DNA of 64,000 bases, from the NCBI GenBank assembly GCA_023213395.1, contig CM041465.1:123635741-123699740 (forward strand), read 5' to 3'. Under the pieces are notes generated by a model. That model saw only the letters and a program-made list of their open reading frames with translations, was not told the DNA's origin and made no database searches. The stretch comes from Cycas panzhihuaensis (taxonomy: Eukaryota > Cycadophyta). This document shows positions 22,828 to 35,059 of the stretch, piece by piece; position 1 is the stretch's first letter, and each line of letters starts with the position of its first letter. The position numbers were made by a program, and so were the translations under genes.

Positions 22828-23413
22828 TATTAAAATATACAATGTTTAATATATTTGTTGTACACATATACTTCCCACCATTGACATACATTGAGATATG
22901 TGAGATGTACACATATCCATGTTATCACTCTATTGGATAATATAAAGGCTCGTAATATATGATAGACTACTCATGAGGTGATCTCACTATGTATATGTAC
23001 ACTCACCACTTAAAAACTTGAGTAAGGAGAGAGGAGAAAGATGTAAACCTTATTATCATAAGCGAAGTCCTAACTCCACTTTCTCTTGTGGTTTTTTCCA
23101 CAATGGATTTTTGACATATACATCTTAGTGTCTACCTTATGGTAATGCTTATACTTGGTGAATGCATGCTTTATATATTTGATATTTGATATTCATTTTG
23201 ATTAATTCATTATATGTAAATTCTCATGAATTCATATTTTTCTATTATTATTGCATCATTTATCTTATGGTATTAGAGCAGCTACAATCATATTTTAACA
23301 TGGGATCATAACTAATCTCGATATTCCTAATATTTTATCATGGTATCAGAGTAACTACAATCATATTTTAACATGGAATCAAAGTTAATCTCAATATTTC
23401 TAATATTTTATCA
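22828..23413 (+). repeat. E6 5' LTR with duplicated 73-bp U5 end
   Basis: Starts TATTAAAATATACAATG (the terminal TG now TA) and ends AATATTTTATCA. The last 146 bp are two 73-bp units (23268-23340 and 23341-23413), each opening with TGGTATTAGAGC or TGGTATCAGAG, a PBS-like sequence. The 3' LTR has one unit only. Confidence 0.88.
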
Positions 23414-23427
23414 TGGTATCAAAGCCT
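23414..23427 (+). other. E6 primer-binding site
   Basis: TGGTATCAAAGCCT directly after the second 73-bp unit; one transition from TGGTATCAGAGCC. It is the third PBS-like motif in a row, spaced 73 bases apart. Confidence 0.8.
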
Positions 23428-26345
23428 ATAGTTTTCAGATATGAGGTATATTTGTTGACCTAGAAGTATGCATATGCCAGTGATATGCACGACTGATAAC
23501 AGGGCAAATAGAGTCAGTCAAAGTCACATACAACAGATGCTAATGGTATGTTGATATGTTGAGTTTATCATGGATATTCATTTATACATATAGGTGCCTA
23601 TATTCTAGAAGCATGGAGGTACTTAAGTAGTATATTAGAATGAAGTATTTAACCCATCAGTGGATCGAGAAAAAGTAAGCATGTACAATAACATGTTGAT
23701 AGATACAGATAGTTTATAATAGCACCAAAAAGGTATGTGACAACTAATAGTTAAGTGGCATGATATGATTTTGTTAAAAGCATTATGATAAGAAAATATA
23801 TTAATCTTGACATATGAAATATATGCAAGGGTAATTTTTTATTACAACGGCATAAAATTTTATTATATGGACAATAACATATATATGAATGAATTTGATG
23901 TATATGGTATGAATTATTTGTGGGAGCATGAAAAAGAATTTTACAGTGACATAAATTTTATATGGGTGTAATTGGAACAAATTGATGAATATGAAAATTA
24001 CATGAGGGCATGATTATTTGTTTATTATGATAGAACGTCAAACCTCATGATGATGACATGCAAAAATAATATAGGCATGAGTAAATTGACAATTATATTA
24101 TATAGGCATTTTATTAAATGAATGGAATTTTTTTTTTATGAGACATTAATATGGATAAAATTATGGTTTTATGGAATAATATTATGGAAAGAAAATATAT
24201 ATTATTATCAACACAATTTGATCCCTATTTGCCAGGCAATAGTAATACACAATTTTCTTGATATTATCTCTGTTGTTGGAACAATAGGAACTACTTCAAT
24301 GCTCTTTGGTGCTAATTATTTGAGGGCATGGAGGAATGATAGTTTGTCCAGTAAATACCCTACTAGATAGAGCACGTAGTTAACAATGATCAAATTTACT
24401 ATACCAACAATTGGAATGTTTATAGGTCTACATGTTTGTTGTTGTAGCTTATCCATAGCCTGTCTGCAAACAATTATTCCCATGTATGGAGGCCCAAACA
24501 GAGTCAACAACCATCACACTTACCATTACAAAGGATCTATAGACACAACGAAGAGATGATCGCCCAAACACATAGGAGACGACGCCCTTATACAACACTC
24601 ACCATCATGCCCACAACTATTAAGATAGGAGAAACCCTTGTGGCCATCCTAGTCATAATTGCCCAAAGACCCAAAGCAAACAGTGCCTGAACTTAGAGAT
24701 CAATTGTCTTCTCCATATAAGAAAGATTACATAACCATCATTATGGAGAAATGAAGAACAATTGGACTATGCCAAGCCACACTAAATTACGCATGCATAT
24801 GCTCATAGATCTAAGCACAAAGAAATAACTATGAAAATTCACCATGCTCGTTGCCATTAAATGCCCATGGCTTTATGAAATTATCAATAGCAAATTTATT
24901 TTTCACACAAATTATCTTTATATGCAAGCAAAATTATTTTATGCAAAGATTTGATTTTTAACATAAAAAAAATTGCATATGGTTTGAAAACTTTAAGTGA
25001 ATTGGATGTTTTTTTCAATTCTACAAAGCTCTTGATAGGTCAATAAGTGGTCACATGGTTAGTTCATATGAGCAGGGGTATGCTCCAAAATGGAGTAAAA
25101 TGAATTGAAAAACTTTTTATTTTTTAAAAAATTTATTTAATATTTGATAATATTTCAATTCTGCCTCCATTTTCTTAAAGATCATATAATTTTTAATGGG
25201 TCACTAGCACATTTTACTATATAACTTCTCACTTGTGTATTAGATTCAGGTGTTGTCAGTTGCGTTGGAAAGTACACTTTGAGACGATCAAAATAAGTGA
25301 TCAAGTAATATGCTTCAAATAGTAGATGATAGAGAAAATCAAGGGTAAATTTGATGTAAATGATCCAAACCTCATATAGGATAAATTCTATACCTATTTT
25401 CAAGAAACTTTTAGCCAGTTCTTATGTTTTCTATGGCTCTAAACATGATGGTAAAGTTATTCTTGAGTAATGGTTGATGAAAAATAAAGTTTAAATTAAA
25501 ATCAAGCATTTTAAGGCCCATTTATGACATTTTGAGGCATATTTCAATTGAAAAAAATCATTAAATAAGAAACATTTGATGGATTTGTAACATAAGATAT
25601 CCTTGATATGATGGTTATTCATTTCCCCCTTGGCAACATCACATTTGGTTTAGTAGATAGCAAACCCTAAACAAACATGCAGATCGCCTAGTTATTAAAA
25701 TAGTTTCTTTTATGACAAGGAGAAACCACTTGTTATTTGGCACACCACATTAGTTATTGATGCTATCCAACTAGATGTTGAGTATAGTTTACCTTATTAT
25801 AGTTAACTTGTCTTAGCCAAATAATTCAACCTATTCCTAAAGTTAGATTGTTCAAGATGTGATCCAGTTGTTCACTTGGTCCACCTAATGCTACACTTAC
25901 ACAACAATCTCAATTATGTTATTCCTACAAATAATTTAGAAGGATGATAAACCATGTATCCAAAGCAATTTCCTAGTGAACTAATGATTACAATGGTTAG
26001 TTACCCATGTATCTTGGCAAATGGTTATTGTTTTATATGGACTCATACATTACTTTACTTGATTCTTGATTTGATAAATGGTTAATAGGATGTTAATCAT
26101 CCAAGTTAATATTGATTAAAAGTATCTATATAGGTGAAGATATGGAGTTGTGCATAAAAGCACTTCATATATATTAGAGTTTTATACATGTTAATGCTTG
26201 ATGAAAATAAGCATATGGTTACAAGTTATAAATGATACTGCATACAGGATACAGGATACAATGATAGGTTATAGGTTCCAACATACAGGTTGAAGACATG
26301 AAAACTTGAGATCAAAATCTAAAGATAATAAACATCAAGGGAGAG
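23428..26345. other. E6 non-coding interior
   Basis: 2.9 kb without recognisable Gag or Pol motifs in either strand. The longest frames are 24122-24370 (82 aa, hydrophobic, no motif) and two shorter minus-strand ones; none looks like a gene. A less AT-rich patch at about 24440-24740 stands out but matches nothing I know. The purine tract at 26334-26345 closes the interior. Confidence 0.65.
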
Positions 26346-26670
26346 TGTTAAAATATGCAATGTTTAATATATTTGTTATACACATATACCTCCTACCATT
26401 CACATACATCGAGATATATGAGATGCACACATACCTATGTTATTACTCTATTGAATAATGTAAAGACTCGTAATATATGATAGATTGATCATGAGGTAAT
26501 CTCAATATATATATGTACACTCACCACTTGAGAACTTGAGCAAGGAGAAAGCAGAAATATGTAAACTTTATGATCATAAGTAGAGTCCTAACTCCACCTT
26601 CTCTTATGATTTTTTCCATAGTGGATTTTCCACATATACATCTTAGTGTCTATCTTGTAGTGATGCTTAC
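26346..26670 (+). repeat. E6 3' LTR, left part
   Basis: TGTTAAAATATGCAATG onwards, collinear with 22828-23152 of the 5' LTR. The sequence breaks at GATGCTTAC|TATTAGG, where E7 begins. The last five bases, CTTAC, are the E7 target duplication. Confidence 0.9.
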
Positions 26671-27576
26671 TATTAGGACATATTTTCGCACATAAACTAT
26701 GAGGAAGATAGAATGCAGGCTCATATTGACTAGTGGAATATAAGTACGGACCATACAAAGGTATGCATAGTGAAAAAATATAGAAAATGTGTAATATAGG
26801 TACGTATGATAGGTACGTACCTTTTCATGTACAAAATATAAGGTACATATCATTTTGGATATGCTAGTAAACAAAAACGTACACATGAACAAATCTGACC
26901 CAAAGACACCTAGATATAATGACATCATCCCAAATTAACATATGTATGAACGTATGGATAGAAAAGATACCATTAAGGAGACTTAATCATGTGTTTTAAG
27001 TAAAAAGGTACCTTAGTGATAAAAGGTATGGTTGTGACTTTGAATCATAACCCTTCACTCAAGAGGCATAAAAAGGACATATTTAATGATACTTTGAGGA
27101 TCATTCCAGTGATGAGAGCCAACTATTCAATCCATGAGGTAGTACGATAGCCAAAGTACCAAGGAAGATAGTACAGATTATGGATTCAATAGATGCATTC
27201 CATTATACATTCCATTTTGTAATACATGTGACATAATCTTATATATATGATTGGAACATATGCAGGATACATTCCAAAACTAAATGTATTAGTCCTATTA
27301 TTTAATACAGTGAAGAGTTATGTGAAATATTATGTCTTATGCATGCCATAATGATTATATAATGGAATTTATGCTGATTGGTATACTGTTGTGTGGAATT
27401 TATAATGATATTGTGATGAATTAAGGATGAATGTGTGATAACATTGTGTGCATAAGAACCTTATTGATAGTTAATAGGAAAAGAATCATGTTGATCATAT
27501 TCTAAGCTAGACCAACAACCAATGATCCCTTAACAAGTGTTGGTTTTCATAAGTATAGTGAGTTTTTAAGCCAACA
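26671..27576 (+). repeat. E7 5' LTR
   Basis: Begins TATTAGGACATATTTTCGC (the partner reads TGTTGGGGCATATC) and ends TTTTTAAGCCAACA. It shares long blocks with 43380-44267, for example GACTTAATCATGTGTTT and CAGTGATCCCTT-like segments. TTGGTTCTATTGC follows as the PBS position; I cannot name the tRNA. Confidence 0.9.
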
Positions 27577-27823
27577 TTGGTTCTATTGCTTACATCTATT
27601 ATGAAGGCACGGGACTAGGAGTTTCACAAGGGGAGAATGTTTAAAGGACAAGGAACCCTGGCTGTCATTGTAATGGCAGGTTATAACTAAGACTCCGACA
27701 GCTAAGGGACCTTCTAATTCCACCTAAAAGGCCTTCGAAGGTGGGATGGCCACAAAAAGATACTTCACCTAAAGGGAAAGAAACAGTAGACAAAGAGAAT
27801 TACGATGATAAAAAAAATTAAAA

Positions 27824-29520
27824 TTGAGAAGGATGAGGAGATTAAACTTATATAATAATGAAACTAAGGGACAATCCATTGAAGAATCTGAGGCAAGTGG
27901 AGCCCAGACACCTCAAGAACAAGTAGAGGAAAGAAATGGCAAGCAAATGCTACTAACATGTGCCCCAATTAAGTATGACCTTTTAAGCCCAGAAAAGGAG
28001 GAAAATTTAGAAGGAAATTTAGAATAAAGTGACACCTTAAGGAAGAAGAAACATATAAATGTGGATGATACCTCAAAGGACCCAAGTGATAACAAGAAGG
28101 CAGTAGAGGAAGGTCCCTTAGTGGACTGGGAGAATAAATTAATAAGATAATTATTTGAAGATTCACCAGACAAGGGATATAAACAATCATATCTAGTAGT
28201 CACACCATCAACGGTACAAGTACCAGGAGTATTCAGACCTATTCATTTAAAAATACCATTTCAAAATCCTTTATTTAGGAGAGACAATACTACACCAAGC
28301 ACACCAAATATATCACCCAAAGTGAAGAGTGAACGAAATGGAACGAAATCTTCAAAGAAATCAAAAGTAGAAAGGTCACCACCACTGGGAAGGACACCAA
28401 TGTAGTTTCTAAGGATGGACAACTCAAGGGATTTTGGAAAACTAATTTTTAATGACACATCATATGTGGCAGAGCATATGTACCTATTCCAAAATTTGAT
28501 TAACATGAAAAAAATTATAGATGAGGATGAGATAAAGGAAAGATTTGCCTATACACTAAGGGGAGTACCATTGGCATGATACAAGGAGTTGGATAAAAAG
28601 GAAACCTATGCAAGCATAAAGAAGTCATTCAAGATGAGATTTTAAAAATTTTAGAGCAATGAGGTTGTTGAGATTGCTCTTAGGAAAATCAGACAAAGAT
28701 TAGATGAATCAGTATTAACCTATATTAGCCAGATGAAAATAATCGCCACCAATATGATCAATGAGACAATTCTAAATCACAATATGAGGATCTACTTTGT
28801 TAGAGAGTTGAATAAGAAATTAAGATCTATGATGCATGACATCCTCTAAAATCATTTAAAAATGATCAAGAGTTGGCATTGGATTTTGAAGCCCAGATGG
28901 ATGCCCAAGCGGGAGGACATGACCCCCTATTACTTAGATTACAAGATGAGATAAGGGAGATAAAACAAAACCACTATAATTGACCCCTCTGTCAAATGGG
29001 AATATCAGAGGAAGAATCAACAATTTAAGCTTTAGGGAAGGAAGTAGCAAGACTAAGAATGAAAAATATGAAAGAAGAAGAAGCTAAGAAAATGAAAGAC
29101 CGAGAATTTAAAATTGAAAGTGGTGTCACATATGTGAACAAAGTTTGCATACAACCAAAGAGTGTAAATTTAACCCAAAGAATAGTGTGATATATAAAAA
29201 AGATAAGTGGTGCCACATATGTGACATGTATAATCACAACACCATGGAGTGTTTCTATAACCTCAGAGGGAGAAGTTATAGAGGATGAGGTTAGGGAAGA
29301 GGAAGCAACCCACCTCAGAACATATACATAATAAAAAGTACACTGAAAACCTTGAAGAAGAAACAACCAATGGGAAGATGTTTAATTTATTTACAATTTG
29401 GGCATTAGAAGTTAGATTTCCCAACCAAACAAGATTATGAGCATAAACCATTCATATGTAACAATTATGGCCCAAGTGAGTATAACACAGAAGAATGCAA
29501 GGGAAAAGCCAAGATAACTA
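27824..29520 (+). pseudogene. E7 gag with two intact CCHC knuckles
   Basis: One forward frame runs from 27824 to about 28650 with only three or four stops. Its N-terminal 200 residues are rich in Glu, Lys and Ser and probably disordered. The capsid part (about 28410-28860) has YVAEHMYLFQNL, FAYTLRGVPLA, YKELDKKE and an IALRKIRQRLDES-YISQM segment. Two zinc knuckles are fully preserved: CHICEQSLHTTKEC (29124-29165) and CHICDMYNHNTMEC (29211-29252). A third at about 29456-29500 is degenerate. Intact knuckles in an otherwise broken gene are notable. Confidence 0.82.
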
Positions 29521-29979
29521 ATTTGATGACTATTATCCTCGAGAATAGTAAGAACGTGAAATTTCATAATGAACAGAAAGGAAAAGAAGTAGCGAGTGGA
29601 GAATATCTAAACCCTAAAGTGGAAATTGATCACTTTAAGCAAGCAAAACAAGTGTTGAAAAAATTAGCCTAGCAAACAATCAAAATAATGTTACCAATGG
29701 GCAAATCAAAGACAAAATATGTATACATTAGAAAAAATAAACCTCATGAGAGAGAAACCAAGGAACAAAAGATGTAACCTCAGTTGGTTTAGGCAGAAAA
29801 ATTGTTTAAAGGGTTACCAATGGAGGATATCCCCCAGATGCTATTGCTAATAGAGAATTTGGTAAAACAATTACAATTAACAATCCCTTTATATTAAGTA
29901 ATAGATTATATTAAGGCCATAATACTATAATAATGGGGAATTATAAAAAGCTTGAAAAAGATAATGCCATCCTTTGACT

Positions 29980-30552
29980 TGGATACTATGGTCATAATCA
30001 TGGTATAGGAGAAAAATTTTTCAAAGGTGATTATAGATGGGGGAGAAGTGGTGAATGTCTTTCCCACCACAACATGGCAGAAGTTAGGGAGTCCTAAGTT
30101 GGAGATTGTGATCTACTTATTAAAATTAGCAAATGAATTATTAGTAAGACCAATTGAAAAGTTGGTAAACATAAAAGTGGACGTGGCAAGAATAGTAGTC
30201 AAAATTGATTTTACCATTGTGGAAATGGAGAAATGGGTAATATCCTATTCAGCCTTGTTGGGTCACCTATGGTTATATAAAACCCAATATCTCCAAAGTT
30301 AGAAGGATGTGACCTTCATATTATCAGATGGAGGAAGTGAAATGGTCCTCCCAATGCTGGGGAATAATTCCATTAAGGTAATACTAGATGATGCATTTAG
30401 TACAACCATCGCAAGCAAAAAAGCATCCTCTTTTAATGAAGGTAACTTGTATCATACAGTCAAAGAACCGACAAAGTTGATAAACTCTTAAGAGATAGAA
30501 TCCACCTACTTCAAAGAAATTTACAACTCTTCCGATGACAAGAATAGGGAAA
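29980..30552 (+). pseudogene. E7 protease remnant, cut by E8
   Basis: The active site is seen as KVIIDGGEVVNVFP (30027-30065), with DGG in the D-S/T-G position, a variant common in plant gypsy elements. WQKLGSPKLE and a downstream LLGHLWLYKTQ (GR-WL type) segment follow, then DGGSEMVLPML. Stops occur at about 30006, 30300 and 30489. The frame ends where the E8 LTR begins at 30553. Processing of Gag-Pol would have been its job. Confidence 0.72.
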
Positions 30553-31674
30553 TGATCAAATTTTGGATCCATTAAATCTAAAATTTTCTTCAAAAAAGAG
30601 TATAAAATAATTTGGTGGTACTTATTTTCATATATCCAACCTTCTTTAGGCAGAAAAATGCTATTTGGAATCTTAAAATGTAAAAAAAATGTATTTTGGT
30701 ACAACCAATCTAGTCTTTGGTATGACCAGTCCAATCCATGGTATGACCAGTCCAGTCCCCAATATGACCAGACCTGCCTTAGGTACATCCAGACCAATAG
30801 TCAATGTGACCAAACCTACCTTAGGTACAACTAGACCAGTAGCTAGTGCAACTAGGCTTGCCTTAAATGCAACCCTGTTTTACCAGGGTACGACTAATCT
30901 CATTTTAGGTGTGACCAAAAAATAATAACCCTTACAGAAAACATGATTTAATCAAAAAATTAAACTCTGTTTATCACAAAATTTTAGGAGGACATTTACA
31001 CAAGTGTCCTCTACCAAATAGAAGAAAGAAATCAAAAGTTTTAATCATTTTTTAACAGATCAAATAGAGGGCTAAAAAAGGAAGAGAAAAAAATAGAAAA
31101 ATGGTTTTCAGAAGTTGAATAAGCTTTAGAAAAATAGGAAAACTACCCAGATCTATACAGGAAACATGGAGAAGTGCCCAACAATTATATGCATAATGAG
31201 AGGAGCAAGAAAACTTAGGAAATAACTTAGATTAACATTCCAAACATGAAAATTGCTCCAAAACTAAGTTTGTGTAGGGAACAGAGAAAAACAGAGGCTC
31301 AAAAGTGGAACAGACAGGAAGAAGTGGAGAAAAAGAGCCCAGATCTATTCGTGAGGCACAAGAGGAGTCAAAGAAGGCTCAGACATAGCCAAATAAGGAA
31401 GAAGACAGCTAGAGAAATCTTGGAAAGACGCCTAAGTTGAAAAAGATTTAAGAAGTGGTTTTACGGTTGAATAGAGAACAAAGCCTCACTTCAAAGTCTC
31501 TGAAAAATGTACTAGAAAGTACGCATCAGCTAAAATAGAAAGTGTGCAATAGTGCACTAGAAAATAGAATTTTGTAAGAACAATTACAAATATGAAAATA
31601 TATTATATTGTATATTGATTCTAAATTTGTTGCAATTGGTTTAAGTCTTTACTTTCTCATTCAAATTCAGATCA
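30553..31674 (+). repeat. E8 5' LTR
   Basis: Shares AAAAAAGAGTATAAAATAAT (30591-30610), a plausible TATA region, with the 3' LTR. It includes a 21-bp minisatellite (30699-30920). It ends CAAATTCAGATCA. Confidence 0.9.
30699..30920. repeat. 21-bp minisatellite in the E8 5' LTR
   Basis: About ten degenerate units of the type GGTATGACCAGTCCAATCCAT. Because the unit is a multiple of three, a frame stays open across it (30689-30925) and shows a seven-residue repeat such as GMTSPIH. The same array occurs in the 3' LTR at 36558-36775. Confidence 0.85.
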
Positions 31675-31677
31675 ATA

Positions 31678-32810
31678 TTGTTGGTATCAAAGTTTAATTT
31701 TAAAACCCTTGGGAGTTTTAAAGATTCTTGTAGAAAAAAGAGAGAAAAACCCTCATTGTTTTGTCGTGCGAGAAATTTTATGAAAACTAGGTTTCAGTAT
31801 CAATTAACTGACAAACCTTTGATTAAACCATTTGAAAAAGAGCATAGACAACAAAGGAAAATGGTCGAATCAAAACTAGAGATAGAGAAAAGTTTCATGA
31901 AGATGGAGCAAAACCTTGATAGGTTAACTCAACTTGTGGTGCAGTTTGTTTCTTAACAAGGTGCATCCTCTTCAATAACCAAAGGCAAGAAGAAGGAAGA
32001 AGATGAACTCATAAAAGAATAGATAAGTAAATGTACCCATGAAGGACCTGTAGATGACCAATAAGCTGAGGAAGGAGATGACAGTCCTATAATAGCACAT
32101 CCATTCAAGGTAAAAGAAAAGCTTGAATTATCCATCTATGATAGAACCTTAGATGCTGAAACGTTAGATGATTGGTCGGACCACCTAGAAACATACTTTT
32201 CAATTTATAGGTACAAAAACTAGTAGAGAATCACTTTTGCTAGGTTAAAACTATCCAAACTTGCATTAGTTTGGTGGAATGTATACCTCAAATCCCATAA
32301 TGTAACTGAAATTACATGGCAGTGATTTAAAGCCCTTATCAAAGAAGCAATTCTACCCTATTGGGTATGAAGAGTAGTAGAGAATTAGATGGCAATACTA
32401 TAGACAAGAAAGATGCCAAAATATTCAAGAATACACAACAGAATTTTAGAAGTAAGTGATTGTATTGGGCATCTCTTTACTGGGCAAATATATAATGTTG
32501 AAATATGTTGGTGGGCTATACCAACATTCAACAAGAACTTCAATTATTTAAAGTGAAAGCACTAAATGAAGCCAGCAAGAAAGCGGTTGCCATAGGGAAG
32601 AGGAATAAGAAGGTTTTTACAGAGAGGAAAAGACTTGTACCTCAAGAAGGTAGTAACAAACTAACCCAAGGAAAGAAGTTTCCAAGAAAAGTTGGACAAC
32701 AACTAATTGGGGGTTTTGGTGAGAAGAAGCAAGCTAATACCACTCAAATCAAAGCCTCATACACACATTACAAGCGAATAGGACACGACATAGAAGATTG
32801 TTAGTTCTTA
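31678..32810 (+). pseudogene. E8 gag remnant
   Basis: The first piece, 31678-31956 (92 aa), starts within the PBS region. It ends with a coiled-coil-like ESKLEIEKSFMKMEQNL. The capsid part (about 32110-32480) is seen through stops: LDAETLDDWSDHLETYFS and LAFVWW-type ALVWWNVY. The 99-residue piece 32505-32804 is basic and ends with the nucleocapsid knuckle YTHYKRIGHDIEDC, in which both leading Cys are Tyr. Each Cys-to-Tyr change is a single G-to-A step. Confidence 0.78.
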
Positions 32811-32828
32811 CATCTAAAGAAGTGGCCC

Positions 32829-33500
32829 ATGAATAAGGAAAAATATAAAACCAAAGTTGAAGGTAAAGCTTTACTTAATTTTGTAGGAGATGAAGATATT
32901 TGTGGCACCAAAGAAGCCAATAAGAAGTTGATGCTCATGGCCAATGTTGAGCCTAAAAGTAGCCATCAACAAGTTGATCTAGAGATTAGAGAGGAGCTCT
33001 TCATAGTGAGAATCCAAGTAAAGCAAAGTATGATTGATGCCATTTTTTTATGAAGAAGCTAAAAGAACAATCTCAAAGGCATTAGTGAAGAAATTGGGAT
33101 TAAAAATGTATGCACATCCGAAACTATATCCTTTTGGATGGCTGCAAAAAACTTATGAACTACAGATTACTAACTAATGTAAGTTTAAATTTATAATTTC
33201 TAAAAAGTTCAATGGAAAAGTTGAATGTGAAGTGGTTCCTTTGGACGTTTGTCAAGTTTTGTTTGGTAGCCTTTATCTTTATGATAGAGATCGAGTCCAT
33301 CACAGGAGGCTGAGGAAGATTTGACTCATCAAGGACGGAAAATCATATTTGATTAATGCATCAAAGCCATAAAAGAATATCTCCCTCATATCCTCCCAAC
33401 AAGCGAAAAGATCGATTAATGCTTACGGAAAATTTGTTCTACTGATGGTGAAGCAGAAGGTGGAAGAAAATGAGCAAGTAGAGTCCTCAACACAGGCACT
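32829..33500 (+). pseudogene. E8 protease-region remnant
   Basis: The 74-residue piece 32829-33053 leads into the protease with EELFIVRIQVKQSMIDAIFL, where the last residues fall at the active-site Asp but the Ser-Gly pair is gone. The following sequence is frameshifted; VKKLGLK-like, CEVVPLDVCQVLFGS-like and YDRDRVHHRR-like segments at about 33080-33310 are the usual C-terminal landmarks of this plant gypsy protease. Not functional. Confidence 0.65.
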
Positions 33501-33599
33501 GGAGAGGAAATAATTGTAGTAGATTGAAGGCCTAAGGAATAGGTATAATGGCATATTCTAGGAGCCAAAAGGACTGTCCCCTAAGAGAGTAATTGAGCA

Positions 33600-34860
33600 T
33601 GAAATCGAATTGGTTGTTGATTCGCCTTTGCCCAATCTTAGTCTCTATCAAAACTCTATTATGGAGAATGAAGAGATTAAGAAGTAGATTCAAGAACTCT
33701 TGGGGTAAGAAGTGACCAAGCTGAGTTGTTCTCCTTACGATTCACCTATTGTTTTGGTACCAAAGAAAGATGGAGGATGGAGAATGTGCATTGACTATCA
33801 AACTTTAAACAAAATCACCATAAAGAATTGACATCCCCTACCATAGATTGATGACTTGTTCGACTAGTTGTAGTCTAGAAGATATTTCAGTAAGTTGGAT
33901 CTAAAATTAGGCTACCATCATATTCAAATCTAGGAGGAGGATACTTGGAAGACAGCCTTCAAATCAAAGCAAGGGCTATTCAAATGGATGGTGATGCTTT
34001 TTGGTTTGTGCAACACACCTACCACCTTCATGAAGTTGATGAATGAAGTATTAAGACCTTTCATTGATGATATTGTTATTGGTTATCTAGATGATATTTT
34101 GATTTTTAGTCAGACTTTAAATGCACACTTCCAACATATTGAATAAGTGCTCAAAGTTCTTTAAGGGAAGCAGCTGAAACTTAACCTTAAGAAGTGCAAG
34201 TTTGGGAAGCAATCTCTTGTCTTCTTACTTTTTTAGTTGGAGGAAGATAATTGAAGATTGACCCAACAAAGATTAGAGTTATTCTCAATTGACCCATACC
34301 CAAGATAACCACGAATGTAAGAAGTTTCATTGGTGCTTATCAATATTTAAGAAATTTTATTTTTAAATTCTCTCAAATTGCAACATCTTTACATGCATTA
34401 ACAAAAGGGCATGCAAAGTTCCATTAGGGGAATGAACAAGAAGCTTTTAGGCTTCTAAAGTAGAAGACTTGTGAAGCGCCAGTGTTAGCCTTACTATCGT
34501 TAAAAAAGCTATTCGAGTTGGAGACCGATGCTTCAAGTTATGCCATGGGAGTAGTATTAAACCAAGAAGGAAGATCAATAGCATACCATTCAAAGATTTC
34601 TAATGGAGATGTAATAAACTACCCAACTTACATTAAGGAGCTCTATGCATTGTATTAAGCAGTGAAGTATTGGAAACCTCACTTGTTGGGAAAAGAGCTA
34701 GTCATCTACACTAACCATAAGCCTTTGCAATTCTTATAGATACAGTCTATATTGTAGCAGGCTAGGCACATGAAGTGGATGTCCTATTTACAACAGTTTT
34801 ACATTGTGGTCAAATACAAGAAAGACACATCAAACAAAATTGTAGACTTGTTATCCAAAC
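33600..34860 (+). pseudogene. E8 reverse transcriptase and RNase H remnant
   Basis: RT landmarks in order: [12 protein letters not shown]-type ([17 protein letters not shown] at about 33750-33800), YFSKLDLKLGYHHI (about 33883-33924, first catalytic Asp kept), MLFGLCNTPTTFMKLMN, and the YLDD box in GYLDDILIF (34081-34107). Four stops in 33828-33873 all sit at positions where the family has Gln or Arg. RNase H follows: ELETDASSYAMGVVLNQ (about 34514-34563) with its Asp, SKISNGDVINYPTY, and KDTSNKIVDLLSKP at about 34825-34860. Confidence 0.88.
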
Positions 34861-35059
34861 CTATCAACAGTAAGGTATTTCTAGCTTGTTAGTAGTTATA
34901 CAATTTCATTTTTTTTGCCATGATGAGTATGCTAATTTGTACTTGGAAGATGAGGCATTCAAGCCTATCTTAGAGCAGCTACAGCAAGGAAAAATAGTTG
35001 CTAATTTTCAATTGAAATATGGTCTACTTTTCAAGCATAATAAGCTTTGTATTCTAAAG

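Noticed and set aside
24122-24370. 82-codon forward frame in the E6 interior
   Set aside because: It is composed of residues expected from AT-rich DNA and has no motif or relative in the window.
26650-26928. 92-codon minus-strand frame, and the similar frames at 43351-43679
   Set aside because: They are antisense shadows of the two E7 LTRs.
30689-30925. 78-codon frame with a heptapeptide repeat
   Set aside because: It lies wholly in the E8 LTR and results from a 21-bp minisatellite; the same holds for 36540-36752.
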